Shown: positions 35,288 to 43,515 of the stretch, in pieces
Position numbering within the stretch: the stretch's first letter is position 1
How the letters are laid out: every line of letters starts with the position of its first letter
Assembly: GCA_913057945.1 (NCBI GenBank)
Contig: CAJXOF010000006.1
Coordinates: 62,001 to 126,000 of the forward strand
Source of the DNA: an uncultured Hyphomonadaceae bacterium
Lineage (GTDB): Bacteria; Pseudomonadota; Alphaproteobacteria; Caulobacterales; Hyphomonadaceae
DNA: 64,000 nucleotides
Direction of reading: 5' to 3'
Notes under the pieces: generated by a model
What the model was told of the DNA's origin: nothing
The model's input: only the letters and a program-made list of their open reading frames with translations
Databases searched by the model: none
Program-made: the position numbers and the translations under genes

Positions 35288-36263
35288 TCACAGGCGCTTT
35301 CATTCCTGAGATCCGGTCGATGGCCGCTTCGGCATCACGCATGATGTCTGCCACGATCTCGGCCACCGGCTTGACCTCTTTCACGCCGCCAGCCGACTGG
35401 CCCATGGCGAAGCAGGAATCGTCCGGGTTGAGCTTGGCTTCGTCGGTGATGCCACCAATACCGCCGATCACGCCAGTCTTGGTGGAATGGATTGCCTGGT
35501 AGGGGAAGGGCTGGATGTCCTGCGGGCGGCCTTCCCAATCCTTGATGTATTCATTGGTGCGACAGCGCATCGGCTTGCCGGAATAGCAGCGCGTCCGGGT
35601 CGTATCCGTGTCGCCGGCGCCGACAACTGTGTCCTTGTACATCTGTGCGGCATGCGCCTCGGTGGAGGCAATGAAGCGTGTGCCCATCCAGACGCCGCAG
35701 GCCCCAAGAGCGAGCGCCGCCGCGAGGCCCCGGCCATCATAGATGCCGCCGGCCGCGATGACCGGAATGTTCACCGCTTCCACGGCTTGCGCCACCAGGG
35801 GCATTGTGCCGACAAGGCCCGTATGCCCGCCGCCTTCGCCGCCCTGCAGGATGACGGCATCACAGCCGGCCTGTTCGGCCTTGATCGCGTGCTTTACCGC
35901 ACCGCCAACGACCATGACTTTCACATTCGCCTTTTTCAGGCGTTCCATGATCGGCATCGGGACTCCGAGACCTGCGATGAAACTGTCAGCGCCATTATTG
36001 ATGATGACATCGACGCTTTCTTCGAGGCTTTCCGGGCTGGCGGCCAGAAGATCGACGCCGAAGGGTCGGTCGGTCAGCTCGCGCACGCGCTTCATCTGGC
36101 CTTCAATGAAATCCGGCGTCGTGCCGGCCATGCCCAGAACGCCATAGCCCCCCGCATTACACATGGCCGCGCAAACCTCGGCATAGGATACGCCGCCCAT
36201 GCCCGCGAGCATGATAGGATGTTCGGTGTTCAGCATTTTCGTGAGGTCGGTCTGCAAAGCCAT
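35280..36263 (-). CDS. Nitronate monooxygenase/2-nitropropane dioxygenase family flavoprotein
   Basis: 327 residues of FMN TIM-barrel fold. The catalytic His is in QGGEGGGHTG (about residue 145), with the FMN phosphate motif AAGGIYDGRGLAAALALGA and GTRF after it. The family oxidises nitronates, though close relatives are annotated as enoyl reductases of the FabK type. Pairing with a crotonase gene points towards acyl-CoA metabolism rather than nitroalkane detoxification, but this is inference. A perfect inverted repeat lies 51 bases upstream. Confidence 0.87.
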   Translation of the reverse strand: MALQTDLTKMLNTEHPIMLAGMGGVSYAEVCAAMCNAGGYGVLGMAGTTPDFIEGQMKRVRELTDRPFGVDLLAASPESLEESVDVIINNGADSFIAGLGVPMPIMERLKKANVKVMVVGGAVKHAIKAEQAGCDAVILQGGEGGGHTGLVGTMPLVAQAVEAVNIPVIAAGGIYDGRGLAAALALGACGVWMGTRFIASTEAHAAQMYKDTVVGAGDTDTTRTRCYSGKPMRCRTNEYIKDWEGRPQDIQPFPYQAIHSTKTGVIGGIGGITDEAKLNPDDSCFAMGQSAGGVKEVKPVAEIVADIMRDAEAAIDRISGMKAPVNA

Positions 36264-36313
36264 GATGGCGTCTCCCTGATTTTTAAGTGTCTGCCGTGAC
36301 CGTAAATTGCCGT

Positions 36314-36331
36314 CCTTGCGTCAACGCAAGG
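36314..36331. promoter_or_regulatory. Perfect inverted repeat, candidate operator
   Basis: CCTTGCGT-CA-ACGCAAGG: two 8-base arms around a 2-base centre, between the divergent nitronate monooxygenase (start 36263) and lipoprotein (start 36384) genes. Size and symmetry fit a dimeric repressor or activator site; it resembles in layout the sites of regulators of fatty and branched-chain acid catabolism, but the protein is unknown. Confidence 0.45.
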
Positions 36332-36383
36332 CGGTTTGATCGAGCAACCCTAATCTGCTGAACAGCGTCAAAGGGAGGACGAT

Positions 36384-36623
36384 ATGAGACAGGTCTTTTT
36401 GAGTGTGGCGGGCATCCTCGTGCTGGTGGGGTGCGCGGCAACAAGTGAACAGGAACAGGCTGTGGCCGGGCCATCGGAGTGCATGGGGGGCTATGTTGCG
36501 CTCTCGGCAGACGATTCGGTGAAACCCTTCGATTCCGGCGAGATCCGCGAGGAAAGCGAGGTTGAAGAGGTTTGCCCCGACGAATCGGAAATCGACGTCA
36601 CGGCGACACCAGATGATGAATAA
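36384..36623 (+). CDS. Small acidic lipoprotein
   Basis: 79 residues with a strong ribosome site (GGGAGGA 5 bases before the ATG) and a lipobox V-G-C (Cys about 17). The mature part is short, acidic, and has two further cysteines (SECMGG and EVCPDE). No family recognised. Followed by a 171-base gap and a second acidic lipoprotein on the same strand. Confidence 0.65.
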   Translation: MRQVFLSVAGILVLVGCAATSEQEQAVAGPSECMGGYVALSADDSVKPFDSGEIREESEVEEVCPDESEIDVTATPDDE

Positions 36624-36794
36624 ATGCCCGTTCGACCCCAAAAATGCGCCGTTAGAGCGCGAATTCGGCGAAATGAGCCTGATTTGCGCTAAAAATGCTG
36701 CGCCAGATCATCAGCTGAAACCATCTTTGCGTCATGGGCGGCAGATGGTAAACCTGTGCCCGGTCATCTTTGACCTGAAGTAGGGGAAGAAAGT

Positions 36795-37079
36795 ATGAAA
36801 CAACTCCTGATTATCGGTGCCGCTGCGCTTGTTCTCGCTGCGTGCGCTGCAGAAGAAACCACGGCGCCTGAAGATACGACGGCTGCGGAATCCATTGAAG
36901 AAGCTGCGGACGACGCAGGTGATGCAATGGAAGACGCTGTTGACGATGCAGGCGACGCACTCAACGAAGCTGGCGACAACATTGAAGAAGCTGCAGACGA
37001 CGCAGGCGACGCAATGGAAGAAGCCACTGACGATGTTGAAGATGCTGCTGACGATGCTGCGGACGAGCCGAACGAATAA
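36795..37079 (+). CDS. Acidic repeat lipoprotein
   Basis: 94 residues: lipoprotein signal (LVLAACAA, Cys about 17), then a mature part made almost only of Glu, Asp and Ala with a few Met, Val and Asn. The segment IEEAADDAGDAME occurs twice, 29 residues apart, matching a DNA direct repeat with starts at 36894 and 36981. The pattern predicts one long, strongly negative helix. GGGGAAGAAAG precedes the ATG, and a strong terminator follows at 37104. Function unknown; such helices may bind divalent cations or act as spacers between outer membrane and peptidoglycan. Confidence 0.7.
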   Translation: MKQLLIIGAAALVLAACAAEETTAPEDTTAAESIEEAADDAGDAMEDAVDDAGDALNEAGDNIEEAADDAGDAMEEATDDVEDAADDAADEPNE

Positions 37080-37103
37080 TCGGTCTGGTCTCTCCAGATA
37101 CGG

Positions 37104-37133
37104 AAAGGGCTGCCCTCGGGCAGCCCTTTTTTT
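37104..37133 (+). terminator. Rho-independent terminator
   Basis: GGGCTGCCC (37107-37115), loop TC, GGGCAGCCC (37118-37126), then seven T residues; AAA before the stem can extend pairing. It follows the acidic repeat lipoprotein gene by 25 bases and lies just before the convergent SDR gene. Confidence 0.92.
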
Positions 37134-37149
37134 GTCTCTGCGATATCGA

Positions 37150-37935
37150 TCAGAATTTCTGGTACGCCCCGTCGATCAGCAGCGTGTCGCCGGAATGGAA
37201 GCTTGAGGCGTCGGAGGCGAGATAGACTGCGATGCCGCCGAAATCTTTCGGCTCGCCCCACCGGCGGATCGGCACGCGGGAGATCACCTTGCTGTTGAAC
37301 ACCTCGCTGTCCTGGCCGCCTTCGGTCATATCCGTGGCGATCCAGCCGGGCAGGACGGAGTTTGCCCGAATTTGATAGCGGCCATACTCGACGGCGATGG
37401 CATTCATCATCGCAATCAGCCCGCCCTTGGTGTGGCCATAGGCCTGGTTACGGGCCGCGCCGGACAAGGCTGCCAGGGAGGCTGTCCCGACCAGCGAACC
37501 GCCTGGATCACCTGCCTTGGCCCGTTTGACCATGGATTTGGCGGCCTCGCGCAAGGTCAGGAAGGCACCTTCGGAATTGATGCGCTGATTGAACTGCCAG
37601 GTTTCCAGCGTCATCTCGTGAAAATTGGTCGCGCCCCGTCCAACGCCGGCATTTGCGATGCAGGTGTCGATCCGTCCGAATTCCTCTTCGGTCTCGGCCA
37701 TGGCCTTCACGATCTGGTCTTCTTCGGCCACGTCTACCTGTTTCGCGGCGGCTCTCCCTGTGCCCAGGCCTTCGAGCTTTTTCAGGGCGGCGGCATTGTC
37801 ATCCGTCTTGCGGCCCCAGATCACGACGTCGGCATTGGACGCGGCCAGCGCTTCCGCCATGCCGAGGCCGATTCCCTTGTTTCCGCCGGTGATGACGCAG
37901 ACCTTTCCGGCCAGATTGAATGGGGCATATGTCAT
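37150..37935 (-). CDS. Short-chain dehydrogenase/reductase
   Basis: 261 residues of classical SDR type. Cofactor motif TGGNKGIGLG (about residues 15-24), NAG in IANAGVG, active-site Tyr-Lys in YGHTK (about 167-171) and the C-terminal VLPGWIATDM. Classical SDRs oxidise or reduce carbonyl/hydroxyl groups with NAD(P); no acidic residue after the second strand is obvious, and Arg in WGRK may favour NADP. Substrate unknown. Confidence 0.88.
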   Translation of the reverse strand: MTYAPFNLAGKVCVITGGNKGIGLGMAEALAASNADVVIWGRKTDDNAAALKKLEGLGTGRAAAKQVDVAEEDQIVKAMAETEEEFGRIDTCIANAGVGRGATNFHEMTLETWQFNQRINSEGAFLTLREAAKSMVKRAKAGDPGGSLVGTASLAALSGAARNQAYGHTKGGLIAMMNAIAVEYGRYQIRANSVLPGWIATDMTEGGQDSEVFNSKVISRVPIRRWGEPKDFGGIAVYLASDASSFHSGDTLLIDGAYQKF

Positions 37936-38002
37936 TAGGTGTCCTCCGCGACGTTTATGATTGGGCTGCAGATCAAGCGGGTGACGTAGCGGCGGTCAAG
38001 CC

Positions 38003-38443
38003 TCATTCGGTCCCGTGCGCCTGAAGCCGCGCGTCGGCGATGATGCGGCGCGTCTCGTCCCAGAGCGGCAGGTGGGCCAGCCGGTCCGGGCCAATCCATT
38101 CGGCGTGGGCGGCGTCATCGCCTGCCACAGGGTCGCCCGACACCCAGAGCGCGACATAGTCGAACAATACATAGTGGCGGGTGACCGAGCCTGTCTGGCG
38201 AGACGTGAAGATCGCGTCCACCACATCAACGAGCCCGATGATCCGGGCAGTAACTCCGGTCTCCTCGAAGAGTTCTCTCAGCGCCGCATCCTCGGCCCGT
38301 TCCCCGAATTCGATCCGTCCGCCGGGCAGGGACCAGTCGCCTTGCAAAGGCTTGGTGCCGCGCTGGATCAGCAGGACATCATCGCCCTTGAAGCAAACCG
38401 TTCCTACGGCTGGCACCGCCCGCTGGGGAACAGGATCCTCCAT
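38003..38443 (-). CDS. Nudix hydrolase
   Basis: 146 residues with a complete Nudix box, GRIEFGERAEDAALRELFEE continuing to TGV (about residues 42-64), binding magnesium for pyrophosphate cleavage. The substrate cannot be told from sequence; ADP-ribose or oxidised nucleotides are possible. It follows the glycosyltransferase gene by 2 bases on the same strand, so it is co-transcribed. Confidence 0.87.
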   Translation of the reverse strand: MEDPVPQRAVPAVGTVCFKGDDVLLIQRGTKPLQGDWSLPGGRIEFGERAEDAALRELFEETGVTARIIGLVDVVDAIFTSRQTGSVTRHYVLFDYVALWVSGDPVAGDDAAHAEWIGPDRLAHLPLWDETRRIIADARLQAHGTE

Positions 38444-38445
38444 GG

Positions 38446-39468
38446 TCAGGCTTCGCAGAGCGCGCGCAGGCCGGCCAGTTCCGCCTCAAGCTCGCCATCT
38501 GAACGGGCGAGCGGATTGCCGGTGCGCTGCTGGATTCGGTAGATCAGCGGCATCCGGAGCAGCGGAATGACCGATGGGTCGGTTCCGACCAGCCGGGCGG
38601 CGCCCACCATGTCCTTGCGCTTCAACGCCGTCACGATCTTGTCGAACACGACCGCGCGCCGGATCGATTTCAGGCGGGCGGCATGGGCAGCGGTCACTTC
38701 GGCGTGCGGGGTCGGCTGGCGCAGCGCTTCGCTGGCGGTGCGTTCCAGCGCGTCGAGGGCCACCGCATCCAGGCGATGCGAAATGGAATTGCCGTGCTTG
38801 CGATAGAAATACATGACGTCCGGAATGCTCATCATCCGCGCGCCGGTCGACAGGAGCCGCACGATCAGGTCGTAATCCTCGCCGATCCGCATGGTCTCAT
38901 TGTAGCGGAGCGAATTGGCTTCCAACGCGCTGAAGCGGATCAGCGGCTTGGCATAGCCGAGCTTGCTGCCTCGCCCGTACAGCATGTTGGCCTTGATGTA
39001 TTCGCTCTCCATGATCCGGGCAGGACGGTCACGCAGATCGCCCTCGAACATGGTGAAGATGTTGGCTGGGCCGTCAGACTGGAACACGGCAAGATTGTCG
39101 ATCAGGATGTCGGCGCCCGTATCCTCGGCCGCATTCAGCATCCGCTCCAGCCGGTCCGGACGGATCAGGTCATCGCTGTCCACAATGGCAATCCAGTCGC
39201 CCTTGGCCTGGTTCAGCGCATGGTTGCGCACCGGCGCTGGGCCGCCATAGCGTGTGCCGCTGAACACTTTCAGACGGGCATCCTTTTCGGCGATTGCCTG
39301 TGCAATCTCAACGCTGCGGTCGCTGGACCCGTCATCGACAAGGATCAGTTCAAGTGCGGGAGTCGTTTGGGTCAGCACAGACTGAATTGCGCTCGCCAGG
39401 AAGGCTTCGCAATTATAGTTGGCCATGATGACGGAGATCACGGGCTTTGACGGAATCTCATAAGGCAC
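38446..39468 (-). CDS. Family 2 glycosyltransferase
   Basis: 340 residues with a GT-A fold. The start ISVIMANYNCEAFLASAIQS is the UDP-sugar-binding strand-helix, VDDGSSD follows, and the metal-binding D-x-D is in AIVDSDDLI (about residue 97). The C-terminal 80 residues are less conserved and basic. Donor and acceptor are unknown; no other surface polysaccharide genes adjoin. Confidence 0.88.
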   Translation of the reverse strand: MPYEIPSKPVISVIMANYNCEAFLASAIQSVLTQTTPALELILVDDGSSDRSVEIAQAIAEKDARLKVFSGTRYGGPAPVRNHALNQAKGDWIAIVDSDDLIRPDRLERMLNAAEDTGADILIDNLAVFQSDGPANIFTMFEGDLRDRPARIMESEYIKANMLYGRGSKLGYAKPLIRFSALEANSLRYNETMRIGEDYDLIVRLLSTGARMMSIPDVMYFYRKHGNSISHRLDAVALDALERTASEALRQPTPHAEVTAAHAARLKSIRRAVVFDKIVTALKRKDMVGAARLVGTDPSVIPLLRMPLIYRIQQRTGNPLARSDGELEAELAGLRALCEA

Positions 39469-39587
39469 AGCGGCTTACCTGTTCATCCTGCTTGGTTACG
39501 CAGCTTTTATCGCAAGCTATGTGCCAATATCGACCAAAATCGACAGGCTGGCCCAATTTAGTCCGACCCAGTCGTGGTGCGGGCGCA

Positions 39588-39634
39588 GCAGGCGTCATAC
39601 GCCTGTGGTGAGGTCTCATTAAGACCACGCCTGC
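39588..39634 (+). promoter_or_regulatory. Alternative-hairpin sequence upstream of the patatin gene
   Basis: GCAGGCGT (39588-39595) can pair with ACGCCTG immediately downstream (39599-39605, 3-base loop) or with ACGCCTGC at 39627-39634 (8 bp); the latter would enclose a small GGTCT/AGACC hairpin. Mutually exclusive helices in a 203-base leader could serve attenuation, but no uridine run or sensor is visible. Confidence 0.3.
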
Positions 39635-39671
39635 ATTGTGAAATCTCAGTCCGGACAACAGGAAAACCGCC

Positions 39672-40676
39672 ATGGCAAAGCAGAAGCAGCGGGAACTCAG
39701 CCTCGCCCTCCAGGGCGGCGGTGCGCATGGCGCCTACACATGGGGCGTGCTGGACCGGCTGGTTGAAGAGAAAGACCTCGAAATTTCAGCCATTTCCGCC
39801 ACCTCTGCCGGGGCCATGAATGCGGTCGCCTTTTCGGCCGGTATGGCCGAAAACGGGATGCAGGGCGCAAAGGACACGCTGGAAGCCCTCTGGCACGGCA
39901 TCTCGCGGTCTGGCCGTAACTCGGCGCCCTATGGCGCGCTCAGCCCCATTGTCTTCGCCTATGCCAGCGCCCTGCAAAGCCTGGCCAGCCCGTATGACCT
40001 CAACCCGTTCAACATGAACCCCTTGCGCGACGTGGTTGACGACGTGATCGACTTTTCGAAAGTCGACGCCTCCGGCATCAAGCTTTACCTCTCGGCCACA
40101 AACGTCCAGTCCGGCCATGTGACCGTCTTCAGCGATGGCGACATTTCCATCGATACGGTGCTCGCTTCGGCCTGCCTGCCGCAGACCTTCCAGGCGGTCG
40201 AGATCGATGGCGAGGCCTATTGGGATGGCGGCTTCATGGGCAATCCGAGCCTCTTCCCCCTGATCTATTCAGGCGCCCCGCGTGACGTCTTGCTGGTCAT
40301 GCTCAACCCGATCCGCCGCGATGGCATCCCGAAACGGGCCGGCGAGATCCAGGACCGGATGAACGAGATCAGCTTCAACGCGGCCCTGATCGGGGAGCTC
40401 CGAGCTATCGCCTTCGTCCAGCGCCTGCTCGATGATGGCATGCTGAAGGAGCCAATGCTGAAGAAATACCGTCGTCTGAATATCCACGCGATCAAGGGCG
40501 GGCAGGATCTGCTGGAATTCAGCCTAAGGACTAAATTCGATACGAGTTGGGACTTCCTCACCAAGTTGCGTGACATTGGCCGCGGGGCCGCCGAGAAATG
40601 GCTGGCCGAATGCGGTGACATGATCGGGACGAACCAGACCACCCTGGATCTGCGCCAGGAATTCTTCGAAGGCTAA
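39672..40676 (+). CDS. Patatin-like phospholipase
   Basis: 334 residues. The oxyanion motif LALQGGGAHGAY (about 11-22) and the catalytic Asp in YWDGGFMGN are present. The nucleophile elbow reads ATSAG (Ser about 45) instead of GTSAG: Ala replaces the first Gly of G-x-S-x-G, a change I believe is tolerated in alphaproteobacterial relatives. Members hydrolyse ester lipids in the cytoplasm or at the membrane. The stop overlaps that of the convergent rsmD gene by 2 bases. Confidence 0.87.
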   Translation: MAKQKQRELSLALQGGGAHGAYTWGVLDRLVEEKDLEISAISATSAGAMNAVAFSAGMAENGMQGAKDTLEALWHGISRSGRNSAPYGALSPIVFAYASALQSLASPYDLNPFNMNPLRDVVDDVIDFSKVDASGIKLYLSATNVQSGHVTVFSDGDISIDTVLASACLPQTFQAVEIDGEAYWDGGFMGNPSLFPLIYSGAPRDVLLVMLNPIRRDGIPKRAGEIQDRMNEISFNAALIGELRAIAFVQRLLDDGMLKEPMLKKYRRLNIHAIKGGQDLLEFSLRTKFDTSWDFLTKLRDIGRGAAEKWLAECGDMIGTNQTTLDLRQEFFEG

Positions 40677-41233
40677 GCCCGTTTCAGGAACCAGATCCGC
40701 GCCGCGCCATAGTCGCGCGTCTCCACGGTCTCCCAGCCCTTCGGCGTGATCGTCTCGTCGACCCCTGTCTCGACGACGGCCAGCGCATCGTCGATGAGCC
40801 ATTTGCCAGACACGAGACCCGCAAGCGCGGGTTCGACGAGACTCTTGTTGTAGGGCGGATCGAGGAAGGCGAGCGTGAAGGGCGCGCCGGCACTGGCGGG
40901 TTTGTCGCCCAGGTCGGTGGCCGACCGCCGGTGCAGCCGTGTGTTTCCGAAGAGGCCCAATGTCTCGATATTGTCGCGGATCGCGCCGCGCGCGCCATGA
41001 TCGGTCTCGACAAACAGGCAGAAGGCAGCGCCCCGGCTCATCGCTTCCAGCCCCAGCGCGCCGGAGCCCGCAAACAGATCGATCACCCGCGCGCCGTCAA
41101 TTTCGGGCGCCCAGTCGGCATGGGCCAGCATATTGAAGATAGACTCGCGCGCGCGGTCTCCCGTGGGCCGCGTGCCCTGTCCCTTCGGCGCCGCAATGGC
41201 GCGCCCCTTGTGCTCTCCGGCAATGATACGCAT
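40673..41233 (-). CDS. rsmD: 16S rRNA (guanine(966)-N(2))-methyltransferase
   Basis: 186 residues from the ATG at 41233; upstream in-frame sequence is unrelated. The start MRIIAGEHKGR is typical of RsmD, the SAM motif is VIDLFAGSGALGLEAMSRGA and the catalytic DPPY is in LAFLDPPYNK (about residue 118). It methylates G966 of 16S rRNA. Divergent from tadA with a 50-base gap. Confidence 0.95.
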   Translation of the reverse strand: MRIIAGEHKGRAIAAPKGQGTRPTGDRARESIFNMLAHADWAPEIDGARVIDLFAGSGALGLEAMSRGAAFCLFVETDHGARGAIRDNIETLGLFGNTRLHRRSATDLGDKPASAGAPFTLAFLDPPYNKSLVEPALAGLVSGKWLIDDALAVVETGVDETITPKGWETVETRDYGAARIWFLKRA

Positions 41234-41283
41234 TCGACAGGCAATCCCTTTACTTTGCGCCCGTGTAAGGCGATCCCATCCAC

Positions 41284-41745
41284 ATGACAATTCTTGCTGA
41301 ACCGATGGACCGCGCGCTTGAACTGGCCCGCGTCGCTGCTGAAGCAGGCGAAGTGCCCGTCGGCGCCGTGATCGTCGATCCGGAGACCGGCAAGATCGTG
41401 GCCGAGGGCGCAAATGGCCCGATTGCCGGGCACGACCCGACCGCGCATGCCGAAATCGTCGCCCTGCGCGCTGCGGCTGAAGCTAGGGGAAATTACCGGC
41501 TGACCGGTCTGCACCTCTATGTGACACTGGAGCCGTGCGCGATGTGCGCCGGCGCGATCAGCCTTGCGCGGATCGGCAAGCTCGTCTTTGCTGCCTGTGA
41601 TCCGAAGGGCGGCGCGGTGATCCACGGGGCGCGCTTCTTCCAGCAGCCGACCTGTCACTGGCGGCCGGAGGTCGAACAGGACGAGGCAGCAGGCGAGACA
41701 GCCAGCGCGCTGCTGAAGGATTTCTTCAAGGCCCGGCGCAGCTGA
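41284..41745 (+). CDS. tadA: tRNA-specific adenosine(34) deaminase
   Basis: 153 residues with the zinc deaminase signature: H55-A-E57 in PTAHAEIVAL and PCAMCAG with C85 and C88. The run GAVIHGARFFQQPTCHWRP matches TadA (GAAGS...NHR region), not cytidine deaminases. It makes inosine at the wobble position of tRNA-Arg, an essential function in most bacteria. It lies 33 bases before the antiporter gene. Confidence 0.93.
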   Translation: MTILAEPMDRALELARVAAEAGEVPVGAVIVDPETGKIVAEGANGPIAGHDPTAHAEIVALRAAAEARGNYRLTGLHLYVTLEPCAMCAGAISLARIGKLVFAACDPKGGAVIHGARFFQQPTCHWRPEVEQDEAAGETASALLKDFFKARRS

Positions 41746-41778
41746 GGCCATATCGAGTGGGGCAAGACTGAGAGGGGC

Positions 41779-43509
41779 ATGGCAGAACCGGGACACGAGA
41801 TTCTGATCAAGGACGCGATCGTCTTCCTGTTTGCAGCAGGCGTGGTCGTCCCGGTATTCCGTTATCTGAAATTGCCGGCCGTCGTCGGCTTCATGCTGTC
41901 CGGTATTGCGTTGGGGCCCTACGCGCTGGGTTCGCTCGCCCATAGCCATCCCTTTCTCGAATACTTCTCCATTTCAGAACCCGAGGCAGCGGCCCCGTTC
42001 GCTGAACTCGGCGTGCTGTTCCTCCTGTTCCTTCTGGGGCTCGAATTCTCGTTTGAGAAACTCTGGGGGCTGAGGCGTGCCGTGTTCGGTGCGGGCGGCC
42101 TGCAGGCAGCGATCAGCGCGCTCGTCATCGGGCTCATCGCCTGGCAGATCGGCCTGCCCGCAGAGGCCGCCATCATCTGCGGCCTTGCCCTCGCCCTCTC
42201 ATCCACCGCCATCGTGATGCAATTGCTGATCGAGCAGAAACAGGCGGCCCAGCCCGTCGGCCGCGCCGCGCTCAGCGTGCTCCTGTTCCAGGACATCCTC
42301 GTCGCGCCGATCCTGATCTTTGTCGGCTTCGTCAATATCGAGGCGGGCACGAACCTCAGCACGGTTCTGCTGGAGGCGCTGGTCAATGGCGTGATCGCCA
42401 TCATCGTCATCTTCGTCATCGGGCGGTTCGGCCTGCGCCGCATGTTCCGCCTCGCCGCCGCAGCTGGCGGGCGTGACTTCCTGATGGCGCTGACCCTACT
42501 GACCGTGGTTGGCGCCGCCGCGATCACAGCAACGGCGGGTCTGTCGCTCGCCCTCGGCGCCTTCCTTGCTGGGCTCCTGCTGGGCGAGACCGAGTTCAAG
42601 CACCAGACCGAAGTGGACCTTGAGCCCTTCAAGGGCATCCTGCTCGGCCTGTTCTTCATGACCGTCGGCATGAGCCTGGACCTGCCCTCCATCCTGTCCC
42701 AGCCCTGGGTGATCCTGAGCGGGCTCGTCGCACTGCTTGTCCTGAAACTGGTGATCGGCTTTGGCGCCCTGCGGCTGTTTGCGGGCCCGACGCCCATGTC
42801 CGTCGAAGCGACCTTCCTGCTCGCGCCTGCCGGGGAGTTTGCCTTCGTCGTGATCGCGGCGGCGACAGCGGTCGGGGCACTCGCGCCGGAGCCAGCGGGG
42901 CTCATGGCGGCGATTGCCGGCCTCTCGATGTTGTTGATCCCGGTGCTGGGGAAGATCGGCAATTACCTGTCCGACCGGCTAACGGGCCCGGAACCCATTC
43001 AAACGCTGGAGGAGGATTTCTCCGCGCTTGAAGGCCATGTCATCATTGCCGGCTTTGGCCGCGTCGGTCAGGCGGTGGCGCGTATCCTCGCCGCCGAAGA
43101 GGCGGAGATTGTTGCGCTTGAGCGCAGCGCCTTCAATGTCTCTCATGCCCGCAATGCCGGCTGGCGTGCCTATCTCGGCGATGCGGCCCGCCCGGAAATC
43201 CTGCACAGCGCCGGCGCCGATGGTGCGATGATGTTCATCGTGACCGTGGATGACGTGACCGCCGCCGAGGCGATGGTGAAGGCGTTCCACAAGCTGCGCC
43301 CCGACGTGCCGATCATCGCCCGCGCCCGCGATCATGAGCACGCCCAGCGCCTGATCGATGCCGGGGCCAAGGAAGTGATTCCGGACGCCATCGAATCCGG
43401 CCTGCAGATGGCGGGCCGGACCCTGTCGGAATTCGGCTATAATGACGAAACCATTCGCGACCGCCTGGCCGCCGAGCGCGACGAGGAATACCACCGCACC
43501 GCACGGTGA
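41779..43509 (+). CDS. CPA2-family K+/H+ antiporter with TrkA-N domain (KefB/KefC-like)
   Basis: 576 residues. About twelve membrane helices occupy residues 10-395 and include the GLEFSFEKLWGLRR, ALALSSTAIVMQ and GLFFMTVGMSLDL segments of monovalent cation:proton antiporters-2. After these comes a cytoplasmic Rossmann TrkA-N domain with IAGFGRVGQAVARIL (about residue 416). In KefB/C this domain binds glutathione adducts and gates K+ efflux during electrophile stress. No KefF/KefG ancillary gene is adjacent. Confidence 0.92.
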   Translation: MAEPGHEILIKDAIVFLFAAGVVVPVFRYLKLPAVVGFMLSGIALGPYALGSLAHSHPFLEYFSISEPEAAAPFAELGVLFLLFLLGLEFSFEKLWGLRRAVFGAGGLQAAISALVIGLIAWQIGLPAEAAIICGLALALSSTAIVMQLLIEQKQAAQPVGRAALSVLLFQDILVAPILIFVGFVNIEAGTNLSTVLLEALVNGVIAIIVIFVIGRFGLRRMFRLAAAAGGRDFLMALTLLTVVGAAAITATAGLSLALGAFLAGLLLGETEFKHQTEVDLEPFKGILLGLFFMTVGMSLDLPSILSQPWVILSGLVALLVLKLVIGFGALRLFAGPTPMSVEATFLLAPAGEFAFVVIAAATAVGALAPEPAGLMAAIAGLSMLLIPVLGKIGNYLSDRLTGPEPIQTLEEDFSALEGHVIIAGFGRVGQAVARILAAEEAEIVALERSAFNVSHARNAGWRAYLGDAARPEILHSAGADGAMMFIVTVDDVTAAEAMVKAFHKLRPDVPIIARARDHEHAQRLIDAGAKEVIPDAIESGLQMAGRTLSEFGYNDETIRDRLAAERDEEYHRTAR

Positions 43510-43515
43510 TCGGTG

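Noticed and set aside
36562-36783. 73-codon + frame between the two acidic lipoprotein genes
   Set aside because: Overlaps the preceding gene out of frame and lacks a ribosome site; the 171-base gap otherwise shows nothing.
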